DNA from: Paracoccus aestuariivivens
Lineage (GTDB): Bacteria; Pseudomonadota; Alphaproteobacteria; Rhodobacterales; Rhodobacteraceae
Direction: 5' to 3'
NCBI RefSeq assembly: GCF_009711225.1
Contig: NZ_WMIE01000002.1
Location: 124,001-188,000, forward strand
Length of the DNA stretch: 64,000 bases
This document shows, piece after piece, positions 55,690 through 64,000 of the stretch (positions within the stretch are counted from its first letter, which is position 1; each line of letters starts with the position of its first letter). The translations under genes and the position numbers were made by a program. Below the pieces are notes generated by a model. That model made no database searches. It was not told where the DNA came from and was given only the letters and a program-made list of their open reading frames with translations.

Positions 55690-56585
55690 CCGTGAAAGAT
55701 ACAGACATGCCACGTCAGGCCTCGCAATTGCCGTCCTCGCTGCTTGTGCTGCGCAATATCCTGACCTTTCTCATGCGGTCGCCGACCTCGGCCTTCGGGC
55801 TGATCGTGCTGGGCCTGTTGATCGTGATCGCGGCGTTCGCGCCGCTGATCGCCACCCATGATCCCTATGCGCAGGATCTGGCGAATACGCTGAAGGCGCC
55901 GGGGAATGGCCATTACTTCGGGACCGATGAACTGGGCCGCGATATCTTCAGCCGCCTCGTCTGGGGCTCGCGCATCTCGCTGACGATCATCTTCCTTGTG
56001 TCCATCGTGGTCGGACCTATCGGGATGATCGTGGGCACGACCGCCGGCTATATGGGCGGGCGGCTGGATACGATCATGATGCGGATCACCGACATCTTCC
56101 TGTCCTTCCCCTCGCTGATCCTGTCGCTGGCTTTCGTGGCGGCGCTGGGGCCAAGCCTGAACAACGCGATCATCGCCATCGCGCTGACCGCATGGCCGCC
56201 GATCGCGCGTCTGGCGCGGGCCGAGGCGATGACCTTCCGCAAGGCCGATTACATCGCCGCCGCCCGCCTGCAAGGCGCGTCGGATATGCGGATCATCTTC
56301 AAGTCGATCATGCCGATGTGCCTGCCTTCGGTCCTGATCCGCCTGACGCTGAACATGGCGACGGTGATCCTGACGGCGGCGGGTCTGGGTTTTCTTGGCC
56401 TTGGCGCACAGCCGCCGATGCCGGAATGGGGCGCGATGATCGCCACGGGGCGGCGCTACATGATCGACAGCTGGTGGCTGGTGACCTTCCCGGGTCTCGC
56501 GATCCTGACCGTCAGCCTTGCTTTCAACCTGCTGGGCGACGGGCTGCGCGATGCGCTGGACCCGAAGCAGATGAACCGGAGGTAA
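55686..56585 (+). CDS. Peptide-type ABC transporter permease 2 (DppC family)
   Basis: A 299-residue DppC/OppC-type permease with the N-terminal helix GLIVLGLLIVIAAFAPLIAT, the conserved FGTDELGRDIFSRLVWGSRI, and EAA loop DYIAAARLQGASDMRIIFKS. The start overlaps the preceding stop by 4 bases. Confidence 0.92.
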   Translation: MTVKDTDMPRQASQLPSSLLVLRNILTFLMRSPTSAFGLIVLGLLIVIAAFAPLIATHDPYAQDLANTLKAPGNGHYFGTDELGRDIFSRLVWGSRISLTIIFLVSIVVGPIGMIVGTTAGYMGGRLDTIMMRITDIFLSFPSLILSLAFVAALGPSLNNAIIAIALTAWPPIARLARAEAMTFRKADYIAAARLQGASDMRIIFKSIMPMCLPSVLIRLTLNMATVILTAAGLGFLGLGAQPPMPEWGAMIATGRRYMIDSWWLVTFPGLAILTVSLAFNLLGDGLRDALDPKQMNRR

Positions 56586-56586
56586 T

Positions 56587-57426
56587 ATGGAAAAGCCAGT
56601 TCTGGATATCCGCAACCTTGCCATCCGCTATGCCGGGGCCAGCCGGGACTCGGTCCGGGGCGTCAGCTTCACCCTTGGGCGCGAGCGTCTGGGCATTGTC
56701 GGCGAAAGCGGCTCGGGCAAATCGACCGTTGGCCGCGCCATCCTGAAGCTGCTGCCGACCGCGCAGATCACCGCCGACCGGATGCAGTTCGAGGATATCG
56801 ACCTGCTGAAGACCAGCGAACGCGAGATGCTGAAGATCCGCGGCCGTCGCATGTCGATGATCCTGCAGGACCCGAAATACTCGCTGAATCCGATCCAGCG
56901 CGTCGGACGGCAGGTGGCTGAAACTTACATGCGCCACTTCCCCGCGACCAAGGCCGAGGCGAAGGCAAAGACCCTTGCCATGCTCGAGGCCGTGAAGATC
57001 CGCGACCCCGAGCGCGTGCACGACCTTTACCCGCACGAGATCTCGGGCGGCATGGGTCAGCGCATCATGATCGCGATGATGCTTCTGGCCGAGCCCGAGT
57101 TGGTCATCGCCGATGAGCCGACCTCGGCCTTGGACGTGACCGTGCGCTTGCAGGTGCTGGAAATCCTGAACGGTCTGGTGCGCGATCGCGGCATCGGGCT
57201 GATCATGATCAGCCATGACCTGAACCTTGTGCGGAATTTCTGCGACCGCGTGCTGATCATGTTCGACGGGCAGGTGGTCGAGACGCTGAGGGCCAGCGAA
57301 CTCGATAATGCCCAGCACCCCTATACGCGGGGGCTGCTCGCGGCCCAGCCGCGCATCGGGGATCGTCGTAAGATGCTTTCCGTGCTGGATCGCCGTCCCG
57401 AATGGAGTCAGGAGGTCACCGCATGA
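56587..57426 (+). CDS. Peptide-type ABC transporter ATPase 1 (DppD family)
   Basis: A 279-residue ATPase: Walker [11 protein letters not shown]-loop MILQDPKYSLNP, signature EISGGMGQRIMIAMM, Walker B LVIADEPTSALD and switch MISHDLNLV. The C-terminus is shorter than the usual ~325 of DppD and lacks the cysteine-rich iron-sulfur segment seen in some relatives. It starts 1 base after the permease stop. Confidence 0.9.
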   Translation: MEKPVLDIRNLAIRYAGASRDSVRGVSFTLGRERLGIVGESGSGKSTVGRAILKLLPTAQITADRMQFEDIDLLKTSEREMLKIRGRRMSMILQDPKYSLNPIQRVGRQVAETYMRHFPATKAEAKAKTLAMLEAVKIRDPERVHDLYPHEISGGMGQRIMIAMMLLAEPELVIADEPTSALDVTVRLQVLEILNGLVRDRGIGLIMISHDLNLVRNFCDRVLIMFDGQVVETLRASELDNAQHPYTRGLLAAQPRIGDRRKMLSVLDRRPEWSQEVTA

Positions 57427-58184
57427 CGAGCAATGTCGAAATCCGCAACCTGTCGATCAGCTTTGGCGAGGGGCCTGCGGCGGTAAAGGTTCTGCCGGGT
57501 GTGAATTTCTCGGTCGAGGCGGGCGAATGTTTCGGGTTGGTCGGCGAAAGCGGCTCGGGCAAATCGACGGTGCTGCGCTGCATCTCGATGCTGACCGATT
57601 TCTGGCAGGGCCAGATCAGCATCGGTGGGCGCAATGTTCGCGACATTCCGCGCTTGGAGCGCTGCCGCCTGCTGCAGATGGTCTTCCAGGACCCCTATGG
57701 CAGCCTGCATCCCCGCCAATCGGTCCGCACGACGCTGTCGGAACCGCTGAAAATCCACGGCCTCGATGATCACGAGGGCCGGATGCGCCGGGTGATCCGC
57801 GATGTCGGTCTTACGGCGGATTTCATCGACCGTTTCCCGCACCAGATGTCGGGCGGCCAGCGCCAACGTATCGCCATCGCCCGCGCGCTGATCCTTGAGC
57901 CGTCGCTGTTGCTTCTGGATGAGCCGACCTCGGCGCTGGACGTGTCGGTTCAGGCAGAGATCCTGAATCTGCTGGTGCGCCTGCGTGAGGAACGGGGGCT
58001 GACCTATCTGATGGTGACCCATGATCTGGCCGTGGTCGATCACATGTGCGACCGCTTTGCCGTCATGCTGCGCGGCGAGGTGACCGAGGTGCTGCCGCGC
58101 GCCGCTATTCAGGGCAACCACGCTACCCATCCCTATGCGCGCGAGCTGATCGGGGCCTCGCTGGAATACGAAGGCGCGCTTTAA
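57423..58184 (+). CDS. Peptide-type ABC transporter ATPase 2 (DppF family)
   Basis: A 253-residue ATPase with Walker [11 protein letters not shown]-loop MVFQDPYGSLHPRQ, signature QMSGGQRQRIAIARAL, Walker B LLLLDEPTSALD and switch VTHDLAVV. The start overlaps ATPase 1 as ATGA. It is the last gene of the 54667-58184 unit; a hairpin follows at 58262. Confidence 0.9.
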   Translation: MTSNVEIRNLSISFGEGPAAVKVLPGVNFSVEAGECFGLVGESGSGKSTVLRCISMLTDFWQGQISIGGRNVRDIPRLERCRLLQMVFQDPYGSLHPRQSVRTTLSEPLKIHGLDDHEGRMRRVIRDVGLTADFIDRFPHQMSGGQRQRIAIARALILEPSLLLLDEPTSALDVSVQAEILNLLVRLREERGLTYLMVTHDLAVVDHMCDRFAVMLRGEVTEVLPRAAIQGNHATHPYARELIGASLEYEGAL

Positions 58185-58489
58185 GCCGCCCACGGCCCCG
58201 CCAACCGGCTAGCTCCTCCCGCGGCCGGTTGGCGGATTGCCATCGCGATTAGGACGAAATTGGGGCGGTCGCGCGGGCGACCGCCCCATCTGTTTCTGCA
58301 ATAGCAGATATTCGCTGGCGGAATTGGTTCCCGTTTTTTTTGGGCAGAACGCCCGTTGTGTCGTCTTTTTTAACGATTTCGTAGCATTCGTTCCATAAAT
58401 TTGCCAAAGTTTGGAAACGTGGCCCTTGACCTGAAGGCTTGTTTCGTTTGCATCGGACACGAAGAAAAAATCTCTTGCTGGGAGGCAAT
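58185..58489. other. Intergenic region between the two peptide-type transporters
   Basis: These 305 bases contain no supported gene. They hold a terminator-type hairpin (58262-58287), an AT-rich stretch with a T-run (about 58336-58375), and a TTGACC (58426-58431) that could be the -35 of the following dppA operon, with only a weak -10 (TGCATC) 17 bases on. I did not find the TGTAAGACAAG-like motif here. Confidence 0.55.
58262..58287 (+). terminator. Terminator-type hairpin after 58184
   Basis: Perfect 11-base stem GGGGCGGTCGC/GCGACCGCCCC with a 4-base loop, followed by ATCTGTTTCTG. Strong stem, modest T content. Confidence 0.65.
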
Positions 58490-60094
58490 ATGTCCATCTT
58501 CTCCACCCGGTTCCTGGCCGCCTCGGCGCTTGCGCTGATGGCTGCGGCTCCGCTGCATGCCAAGACCTTCGTCTATTGCTCGGAAGGCTCGCCGGAAGGC
58601 TTCGATCCCGCGCCCTACACCTCGGGCACGACCTTCGACGCCTCGGGCCATGCGATTTACAACCGTCTGGTGCAGTTCAAGCCCGGCTCGACCGAGATCG
58701 AACCGGCGCTGGCCGAAAGCTGGGACGTGTCGGAAGACGGTCTGACCTATACCTTCCACCTGCGCAAAGGCGTCAAGTTCCACTCGAACGACAAGTTCAC
58801 GCCCTCGCGCGACTTCAACGCCGATGACGTGATCTTCACGTTCAACCGTCAGGCCAAGGCCGACGATCCGTGGCACGCCTATATCGCTGGCGTCACCTAC
58901 GAGTATTACAGCTCGATGGAGATGGACAAACTGATCAAGTCGATCGAGAAGGTCGATGACAACACGGTCAAGTTCACCCTGAATAGCCCAGAAGCGCCGT
59001 TCCTTGCCAACGTCGCCATGCCCTTCGTCTCGGTCGTCTCGAAAGAATACGCCGACACGCTGCAAGCTGCCGGCACGATGGAAGACCTGAACAACGCGCC
59101 GATCGGCACCGGCCCGTTCAAGTTCGTCGCCTACCAGAAAGACGCGGTCATCCGTTACCAGAAGAACGCCGATTACTGGGGCGAAGCGCCCAAGATCGAC
59201 GATCTGGTCTTCGCGATCACCCCGGACGCCTCGGTGCGCCTGCAGAAGCTGAAAGCTGGCGAATGCCACCTGATGCCGTATCCGGCCCCGGCCGATCTGG
59301 CCGACATCAAGGCTGACACCAACCTGAAGCTTGACGAGCAAGCCGGTCTGAACGTGGGCTATCTGGCCTACAACACTACGGTCGCGCCCTTCGACAAGCC
59401 GGAAGTCCGTAAGGCCCTGAACATGGCCATGGACAAGAAAGCGCTGATCGACGCCGTCTACCAGGGAAATGCCGAGGTCGCCAAGAACCCGATCCCGCCG
59501 ACCATGTGGTCCTACAGCGCCGCCACCGAGGACGAGAAATACGATCCCGAAGCGGCGAAAAAGATGCTGGAAGATGCCGGCGTCAAGGATCTGTCGATGG
59601 AAGTCTGGGCGATGCCGGTGCAGCGTCCCTACATGCCGAACGCGCGTCGCGCCGCCGAGATCATCCAAAGCGACTTTGCCAAGGTCGGCGTCAAGGTCGA
59701 GATCGTCTCGTACGAGTGGGGCGAGTACCTGAAAAAGTCGATGGAAGCGGGCCGCAAAGGCGCCGTCATCCTTGGCTGGACCGGCGACAATGGCGATCCG
59801 GACAACTTCCTGTCGGTGCTGCTGTCCTGCGCCGCTGCGAAAGAGGGCGGTGCCAACCGTGCCTTCTGGTGCAACGAAGAGTTCTCGGCGCTGCTGGCGA
59901 AAGCCAAGGCAAGCTCGAACCACGAAGAGCGTGTGAAGCTTTACGAAGAAGCACAGGCCATCTTCAAGGATCAGGCTCCGTGGGCGACGCTGGCGCACTC
60001 GACGCAATACGTTCCGATGGCGAAAAACGTCACCGGTTTCGTTCAGTCGCCGCTGGGCGACTACACCTTCGAAACGGTTGACCTGGCTGAATAA
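58490..60094 (+). CDS. dppA: Dipeptide-type ABC transporter binding protein
   Basis: A 534-residue SBP_bac_5 protein with a signal peptide (ALMAAAPLHA-KTFVYCSEG). Typical DppA stretches: CSEGSPEGFDPAPYTSGTTF, ESWDVSEDGLTYTFHLRKGV, APIGTGPFKFV, and ILGWTGDNGDPDNFLSVLLS. These match the DppA branch more closely than the protein at 50724. GGGAGG precedes ATG 58490. Substrate is likely dipeptides or delta-aminolevulinate, but its place beside the pectin genes leaves other ligands possible. Confidence 0.9.
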   Translation: MSIFSTRFLAASALALMAAAPLHAKTFVYCSEGSPEGFDPAPYTSGTTFDASGHAIYNRLVQFKPGSTEIEPALAESWDVSEDGLTYTFHLRKGVKFHSNDKFTPSRDFNADDVIFTFNRQAKADDPWHAYIAGVTYEYYSSMEMDKLIKSIEKVDDNTVKFTLNSPEAPFLANVAMPFVSVVSKEYADTLQAAGTMEDLNNAPIGTGPFKFVAYQKDAVIRYQKNADYWGEAPKIDDLVFAITPDASVRLQKLKAGECHLMPYPAPADLADIKADTNLKLDEQAGLNVGYLAYNTTVAPFDKPEVRKALNMAMDKKALIDAVYQGNAEVAKNPIPPTMWSYSAATEDEKYDPEAAKKMLEDAGVKDLSMEVWAMPVQRPYMPNARRAAEIIQSDFAKVGVKVEIVSYEWGEYLKKSMEAGRKGAVILGWTGDNGDPDNFLSVLLSCAAAKEGGANRAFWCNEEFSALLAKAKASSNHEERVKLYEEAQAIFKDQAPWATLAHSTQYVPMAKNVTGFVQSPLGDYTFETVDLAE

Positions 60095-60118
60095 GCCAAA
60101 CCGGTTTTCAAGTAATGC

Positions 60119-60149
60119 GGCCGTGCAGGGGACGCCCCCTTGCACGGCC
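60119..60149 (+). other. Hairpin between dppA and dppB
   Basis: GGCCGTGCA (60119-60127) pairs with TGCACGGCC (60141-60149), extended by an inner GGGG/CCCC stem. No T-run follows (CTTAGGTTAGG), and dppB starts 17 bases later. Probably a 3' stabiliser of the dppA message with partial read-through. Confidence 0.6.
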
Positions 60150-60165
60150 CTTAGGTTAGGGTTCG

Positions 60166-61173
60166 ATGCTTAGATTCATCCTCTCGAAGCTTCTCTACCT
60201 GATCCCGACCATGCTCGGGATCACGCTGGTGGCTTTCAGCTTCATCCGCCTTCTGCCCGGCGACCCGGTCCTGCTGATGGCCGGCGAACGTGGCGTCTCG
60301 CCCGAGCGCTATGCCGAGATCTCGGCCCAGCTTGGCTATGACAAGCCGCTCTGGCAGCAATATTTTACCTATCTGGGCGACCTGATGCATGGCGATCTGG
60401 GCCACTCCATCGTCACCAAGAAGCCCGTTCTGGCCGAGTTCCTGGCGCTGTTCCCGGCGACGGTCGAGCTTGCCATCGTGGCCATCATCATCGCGACCGT
60501 CATCGGCGTGCCCGTGGGCGTCATCGCCGCGATCAAGCGCGGCAGCTGGTTCGACCAGATTTCGATGACCGGGGCGCTGATCGGCTTCTCGATGCCGATC
60601 TTCTGGTGGGGTCTGCTGCTCATCATCTTCTTCTCGGGCATCCTGCAATGGACGCCTGTCTCGGGCCGCATCTCGCTGATGTATTTCTTCCCGCAGGTGA
60701 CCGGCTTCATGCTGATCGACAGCCTGATCTCGGGGCAGAAGGGGGCCTTCGGCTCGGCGCTGAGCCACCTGATCCTGCCCTCGATCGTGTTGGCCACGAT
60801 CCCGCTAGCCGTGATCGCGCGTCAGACGCGCTCGGCCATGCTTGAGGTCATGGGCGAGGATTACGTCCGCACCGCCAAGGCCAAGGGCCTGTCGCTGGGC
60901 CGCGTCATCGGCGTTCATGCGCTGCGTAACGCGATGATCCCCGTGATCACCACCATCGGCCTGCAGATCGGCGTGCTGATGGCGGGCGCGATCCTGACCG
61001 AGACGATCTTCTCGTGGCCGGGCATCGGCAAATGGATGATCGACTCGATCTCGCGCCGTGACTACCCGGTCGTGCAATCGGGCCTGCTGCTGATCGCGGG
61101 CATCGTCATGATCGTGAACCTGCTTGTGGACCTGACCTATGGTCTCATCAACCCGAGGATCCGCCACAAATGA
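60166..61173 (+). CDS. dppB: Dipeptide-type ABC permease DppB
   Basis: A 335-residue permease. The beginning MLRFILSKLLYLIPTMLGIT, then RLLPGDPVLLMAGERGVSPE, and the EAA loop DYVRTAKAKGLSLGRVIGVH are typical of DppB, as is the periplasmic loop ILQWTPVSGRISLMYFFP. Six membrane segments. It follows dppA after a hairpin and its stop overlaps dppC by 4 bases. Confidence 0.93.
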   Translation: MLRFILSKLLYLIPTMLGITLVAFSFIRLLPGDPVLLMAGERGVSPERYAEISAQLGYDKPLWQQYFTYLGDLMHGDLGHSIVTKKPVLAEFLALFPATVELAIVAIIIATVIGVPVGVIAAIKRGSWFDQISMTGALIGFSMPIFWWGLLLIIFFSGILQWTPVSGRISLMYFFPQVTGFMLIDSLISGQKGAFGSALSHLILPSIVLATIPLAVIARQTRSAMLEVMGEDYVRTAKAKGLSLGRVIGVHALRNAMIPVITTIGLQIGVLMAGAILTETIFSWPGIGKWMIDSISRRDYPVVQSGLLLIAGIVMIVNLLVDLTYGLINPRIRHK

Positions 61174-62072
61174 CCGATACCTCCGTCAAGATTTCGGACT
61201 CTGCCATCCGCCGCCGGATGGTGAAGGAGTTCTGGTTCTATTTCAGCCAAAACCGCGGCGCTGTCGTCGGCTTTGCTGTCTTCCTGCTGCTGGTCGCGCT
61301 GGCGATCTTTGCGCCGCTGATCGCGCCGCATGATCCGGTGCACCAGTATCGCGACGCGCTGCTGATCCCGCCGTTCTGGCAGGAAGGTGGCCGCCCCGAG
61401 TTCCTTCTGGGCACCGATGCGGTCGGTCGTGACATGCTGTCTCGCCTGATCTATGGCGCGCAATATTCGCTGTTCATCGGCATCGTCGTCGTCGCCATCG
61501 CGCTGCTGGGCGGGATCATCCTTGGCCTGCTGGCCGGCTTCTTCGGCGGTTGGGTCGACAGCGTCATCATGCGCGTCATGGACGTGATCCTCGCCTTCCC
61601 GTCGCTGCTGCTGGCGCTGGTGCTGGTCGCGATCCTCGGGCCGGGCCTGACCAATGCGATGATCGCCATCGCCATCGTCTACCAGCCGCACTTCGCGCGC
61701 CTGACCCGCGCCGCGGTGATGGGCGAGAAGGCCCGCGAATATGTCACCGCCGCCCGCGTGGCCGGTGCTGGCAATATGCGCCTGATGTTCAAGACCATCC
61801 TGCCGAACTGCCTTGCGCCGCTGATCGTTCAGGCGACGTTGAGCTTCTCGTCGGCGGTTCTGGATTCGGCCGCGCTTGGCTTCCTTGGCATGGGCGCGCA
61901 GCCTCCGGCCTCGGAATGGGGCACGATGCTGGCCGAAGCGCGCGAGTTCATCCTGCGCGCATGGTGGGTCGTGACCTTCCCGGGTCTGGCGATCCTGATC
62001 TCGGTTCTGGCGATCAACCTGATGGGCGACGGTCTGCGCGACGCGCTTGACCCGAAACTGAAGCGGAGCTGA
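61170..62072 (+). CDS. dppC: Dipeptide-type ABC permease DppC
   Basis: A 300-residue permease with the N-terminal helix VGFAVFLLLVALAIFAPLIA, the conserved LGTDAVGRDMLSRLIYGAQY, and the EAA loop EYVTAARVAGAGNMRLMFKT. It pairs with DppB to form the membrane channel. Confidence 0.93.
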   Translation: MTDTSVKISDSAIRRRMVKEFWFYFSQNRGAVVGFAVFLLLVALAIFAPLIAPHDPVHQYRDALLIPPFWQEGGRPEFLLGTDAVGRDMLSRLIYGAQYSLFIGIVVVAIALLGGIILGLLAGFFGGWVDSVIMRVMDVILAFPSLLLALVLVAILGPGLTNAMIAIAIVYQPHFARLTRAAVMGEKAREYVTAARVAGAGNMRLMFKTILPNCLAPLIVQATLSFSSAVLDSAALGFLGMGAQPPASEWGTMLAEAREFILRAWWVVTFPGLAILISVLAINLMGDGLRDALDPKLKRS

Positions 62073-62076
62073 GGGT

Positions 62077-62913
62077 ATGGCACTTCTTACCATTCGCAAT
62101 CTGACCGTCCGCTTCGCGACCTCGACCGGCAGCTTTACGGCGGTCGATGGGGTAGATGTCCGCGTCGACAAGGGCGAGGTTCTGGCGATTGTGGGCGAAT
62201 CCGGCTCGGGGAAATCCGTGTCGATGCTGGCGGCGATGGGGCTTTTGCCCGACACCGCCGTGGTCACCGCCGATGAGATGACCTTTGACGGCAAGGACCT
62301 GCTGCGCATGTCCCCGAAAGAACGTCGCCAGATCATCGGTCGCGAGATCACCATGATCTTCCAGGAACCGATCGCCTCGCTGAACCCGTCCTTCACCACC
62401 GGCTACCAGATCGAGGAAGTCCTGCGCTACAATGCGGGTCTGTCCAAGAAAGCCGCCCGCGCCCGCGCGCTTGAGCTTTTCAAACAGGTCGGCATTCCCG
62501 ATCCGGAAGAAAAGCTGAAAGCCTATCCGCATCAGATGTCGGGCGGGCAATGCCAGCGCGTGATGATCGCCATGGCAATTGCCACCAACCCGCGCCTCTT
62601 GATCGCGGACGAACCCACCACCGCGCTGGACGTGACCATCCAGAAGCAGATCCTTGATCTGCTGATGGAGCTTCAGGAAAAGACCGGCATGGGCCTGATC
62701 CTGATCACGCATGATATGGGCGTGGTCGCGGAAACCGCCGACCGGGTGCAGGTCCAGTACAAGGGCAAGAAGATGGAAGAGGCGGATGTGCTGTCGCTGT
62801 TCGAAGCGCCCAAGCACCCCTATACCCGCGCGCTGCTTTCGGCTTTGCCGGAAAATGCGACGGGCGACCGGCTGCCCACCGTGGCAAGCTTCCTTGAAGG
62901 CGAGGTGAAGTGA
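62077..62913 (+). CDS. dppD: Dipeptide-type ABC ATPase DppD
   Basis: A 278-residue ATPase: Walker [11 protein letters not shown]-loop [20 protein letters not shown], signature [16 protein letters not shown], Walker [13 protein letters not shown] and switch [10 protein letters not shown]. It is about 50 residues shorter than E. coli DppD, lacking part of the C-terminal region, as is common for alphaproteobacterial members. Confidence 0.92.
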   Translation: MALLTIRNLTVRFATSTGSFTAVDGVDVRVDKGEVLAIVGESGSGKSVSMLAAMGLLPDTAVVTADEMTFDGKDLLRMSPKERRQIIGREITMIFQEPIASLNPSFTTGYQIEEVLRYNAGLSKKAARARALELFKQVGIPDPEEKLKAYPHQMSGGQCQRVMIAMAIATNPRLLIADEPTTALDVTIQKQILDLLMELQEKTGMGLILITHDMGVVAETADRVQVQYKGKKMEEADVLSLFEAPKHPYTRALLSALPENATGDRLPTVASFLEGEVK

Positions 62914-63755
62914 TGTCTGTGGTCGTCGAAGGCAAGAACATCATCCGCGACTATCACATCCCCGGCGGCTTCATGCGTCCCGCAAGAACGGTGCGCGCGG
63001 TCAAGGGGATCAGCTTCTCGGTCGAGCTCGGCAAGACGCTGGCGATTGTCGGCGAATCCGGTTCGGGGAAATCGACCTTGGCGCGGATCATCGCGCTGAT
63101 CGACCAATCCTCGGGCGGCGAACTGAAGATCGAGGGCAAGGCAATCGACATTGCCAAGCAAAAGCCCACGCGCGAGATGCGGTCCAAGGTGCAGATGGTG
63201 TTCCAGAACCCCTATGGATCGCTGAACCCGCGCCAGAAGATCGGCGATGTGTTGATGGAGCCGTTGCTTCTGAACACCGATATCCCCGCCGCCGAGCGTC
63301 GCCGCCGCGCCGAGGAAATGCTGGTCAAGGTTGGCCTGCCCGCCGAGCATTTCAACCGCTACCCGCATATGTTCTCGGGCGGGCAGCGCCAGCGGATCGC
63401 GATTGCACGGGCGTTGATGCTGAAGCCCACGCTGCTGGTGCTGGACGAGCCGGTCTCGGCGCTTGACCTATCGGTGCAGGCGCAGGTGCTGAACCTGCTG
63501 CGCGACCTGCAGGAAGAGTTCAATCTGGCCTATGTCTTTATCAGTCATGACCTGTCGGTTGTGCGCTATATCGCCGATGATGTGCTGGTGATGAACAAGG
63601 GCGAAGCGGTCGAGCAGGGCAGCCGCGAGGAACTTTTCGCCGCCCCCAAGCACCCCTATACCCGCGAGCTGTTCGCCGCGACCCCGATCACGGATATCGA
63701 GGCGATCCGCGAACGCGTCGCCCGCCGCAAGGCGATGCGCGCGGCAACCGCATAA
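62913..63755 (+). CDS. dppF: Dipeptide-type ABC ATPase DppF
   Basis: A 280-residue ATPase: Walker [11 protein letters not shown]-loop MVFQNPYGSLNPRQKIGDVL, signature MFSGGQRQRIAIARAL, Walker B LLVLDEPVSALD and switch ISHDLSVV. ATG 62913 shares a base with the dppD stop (TGATG); a GTG just before is less likely. It ends the dppABCDF operon and is followed by a strong terminator. Confidence 0.93.
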   Translation: MSVVVEGKNIIRDYHIPGGFMRPARTVRAVKGISFSVELGKTLAIVGESGSGKSTLARIIALIDQSSGGELKIEGKAIDIAKQKPTREMRSKVQMVFQNPYGSLNPRQKIGDVLMEPLLLNTDIPAAERRRRAEEMLVKVGLPAEHFNRYPHMFSGGQRQRIAIARALMLKPTLLVLDEPVSALDLSVQAQVLNLLRDLQEEFNLAYVFISHDLSVVRYIADDVLVMNKGEAVEQGSREELFAAPKHPYTRELFAATPITDIEAIRERVARRKAMRAATA

Positions 63756-63760
63756 ACGAA

Positions 63761-63790
63761 AAGGCCCGGTTCGCACCGGGCCTTTTTCAT
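63761..63790. terminator. Bidirectional terminator after dppF
   Basis: Perfect 10-base stem AAGGCCCGGT/ACCGGGCCTT (63761-63770 and 63775-63784) with a TCGC loop and a T-run after it; an A-run precedes it. It serves both dppF and the convergent aminomutase gene. Confidence 0.9.
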
Positions 63791-64000
63791 TTCAGGTCAT
63801 AATAGTCGTGGTGGTTTCCACGCCAATCGCGGATGCGATAGCTGCCCGGGCCGGTTTCCTCGACATGGCCACTGCCCAAAGGGGCCTTGCCATAGCCACC
63901 CGGCAGGTCCAGCACATAGGTCGGCAGCGCCGTCCCCGACAGCCGCCCGCGCAGTGCGGCCATGATCGCCTGACCCTCGGCAATCGTGGTGCGGAAATGG
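63787..64000 (-). CDS. Lysine 2,3-aminomutase family protein (3' end only)
   Basis: The last 71 codons of a minus-strand gene that continues beyond the window. The visible C-terminus contains FRTTIAEGQAIMAALRGRLS and LPTYVLDLPGGYGKAPLG, typical of KamA/EpmB radical-SAM aminomutases, where this segment closes the PLP active site. It cannot be decided from this piece whether it is lysine 2,3-aminomutase or the EF-P-modifying EpmB. It ends in NHHDYYDLK, three bases inside the shared terminator. Confidence 0.8.
   Translation of the reverse strand, partial: HFRTTIAEGQAIMAALRGRLSGTALPTYVLDLPGGYGKAPLGSGHVEETGPGSYRIRDWRGNHHDYYDLK

Noticed and set aside
58370..60145. 591-codon minus-strand frame opposite dppA
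   Set aside because: Runs exactly antisense to a clear dppA; long frames opposite coding DNA are expected at this base composition.

Overview
The window is GC-rich alphaproteobacterial chromosome, most likely from Rhodobacterales and plausibly a Paracoccus-like genus. The main support is the ordered block ddl-ftsQ-ftsA-ftsZ-lpxC-bamD-recN, the style of the valine-catabolism genes, an orphan FliG-like gene, and short conserved proteins of a kind I associate with that family. The genus is an inference from gene order and protein style; no search was run. I saw no rRNA, tRNA, CRISPR array, insertion sequence or prophage.

Layout. (1) 1-8854: division and envelope cluster (ddl, cut by the window edge, to recN). 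(2) 8855-14994: a small secreted protein, then valine/isobutyrate catabolism on the minus strand (acyl-CoA dehydrogenase, 3-hydroxyisobutyryl-CoA hydrolase, mmsB, and mmsA as its own transcript) with a divergent LysR regulator. (3) 15054-28635: housekeeping genes: CBS protein, coaD, bactofilin plus M23 peptidase, MFS pump, DUF486 protein, dnaB, pyrE, pyrC, gap, an orphan fliG-like gene, purB and a DUF3445 protein. (4) 28636-31439: a looser, more AT-rich stretch with a lipoprotein, an old-yellow-enzyme reductase and a secreted protein. (5) 31440-63755: a pectin/galacturonate utilisation island of about 32 kb. (6) The minus-strand 3' end of a lysine 2,3-aminomutase-family gene closes the window.

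How the island works (inference from family assignments). A TogMNAB-like ABC importer (41808-45993) would bring in oligogalacturonides. A GH28 polygalacturonase and a GH105 unsaturated uronyl hydrolase, both without signal peptides, would cut them in the cytoplasm. Unsaturated monouronate passes through KdgF, KduI and KduD to 2-keto-3-deoxygluconate. Galacturonate is oxidised by Udh, Gli, Gci and KdgD to 2-oxoglutarate semialdehyde. A TRAP transporter probably takes up the monomeric acid. The two FCD-type GntR regulators are close paralogues, and an AraC regulator sits beside the Tog-like importer.

The least explained part is 48862-58184. It holds an enolase-superfamily protein with an unusual KxH motif, an SGNH hydrolase, a peptide-type (family 5) ABC transporter split around an alpha/beta hydrolase, a GntR regulator and kdgF. 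These appear tied together by a repeated TGTAAGACAAG-like motif. A second complete DppABCDF-type transporter follows. This is my best candidate for an undescribed subsystem, possibly for decorated pectic fragments.
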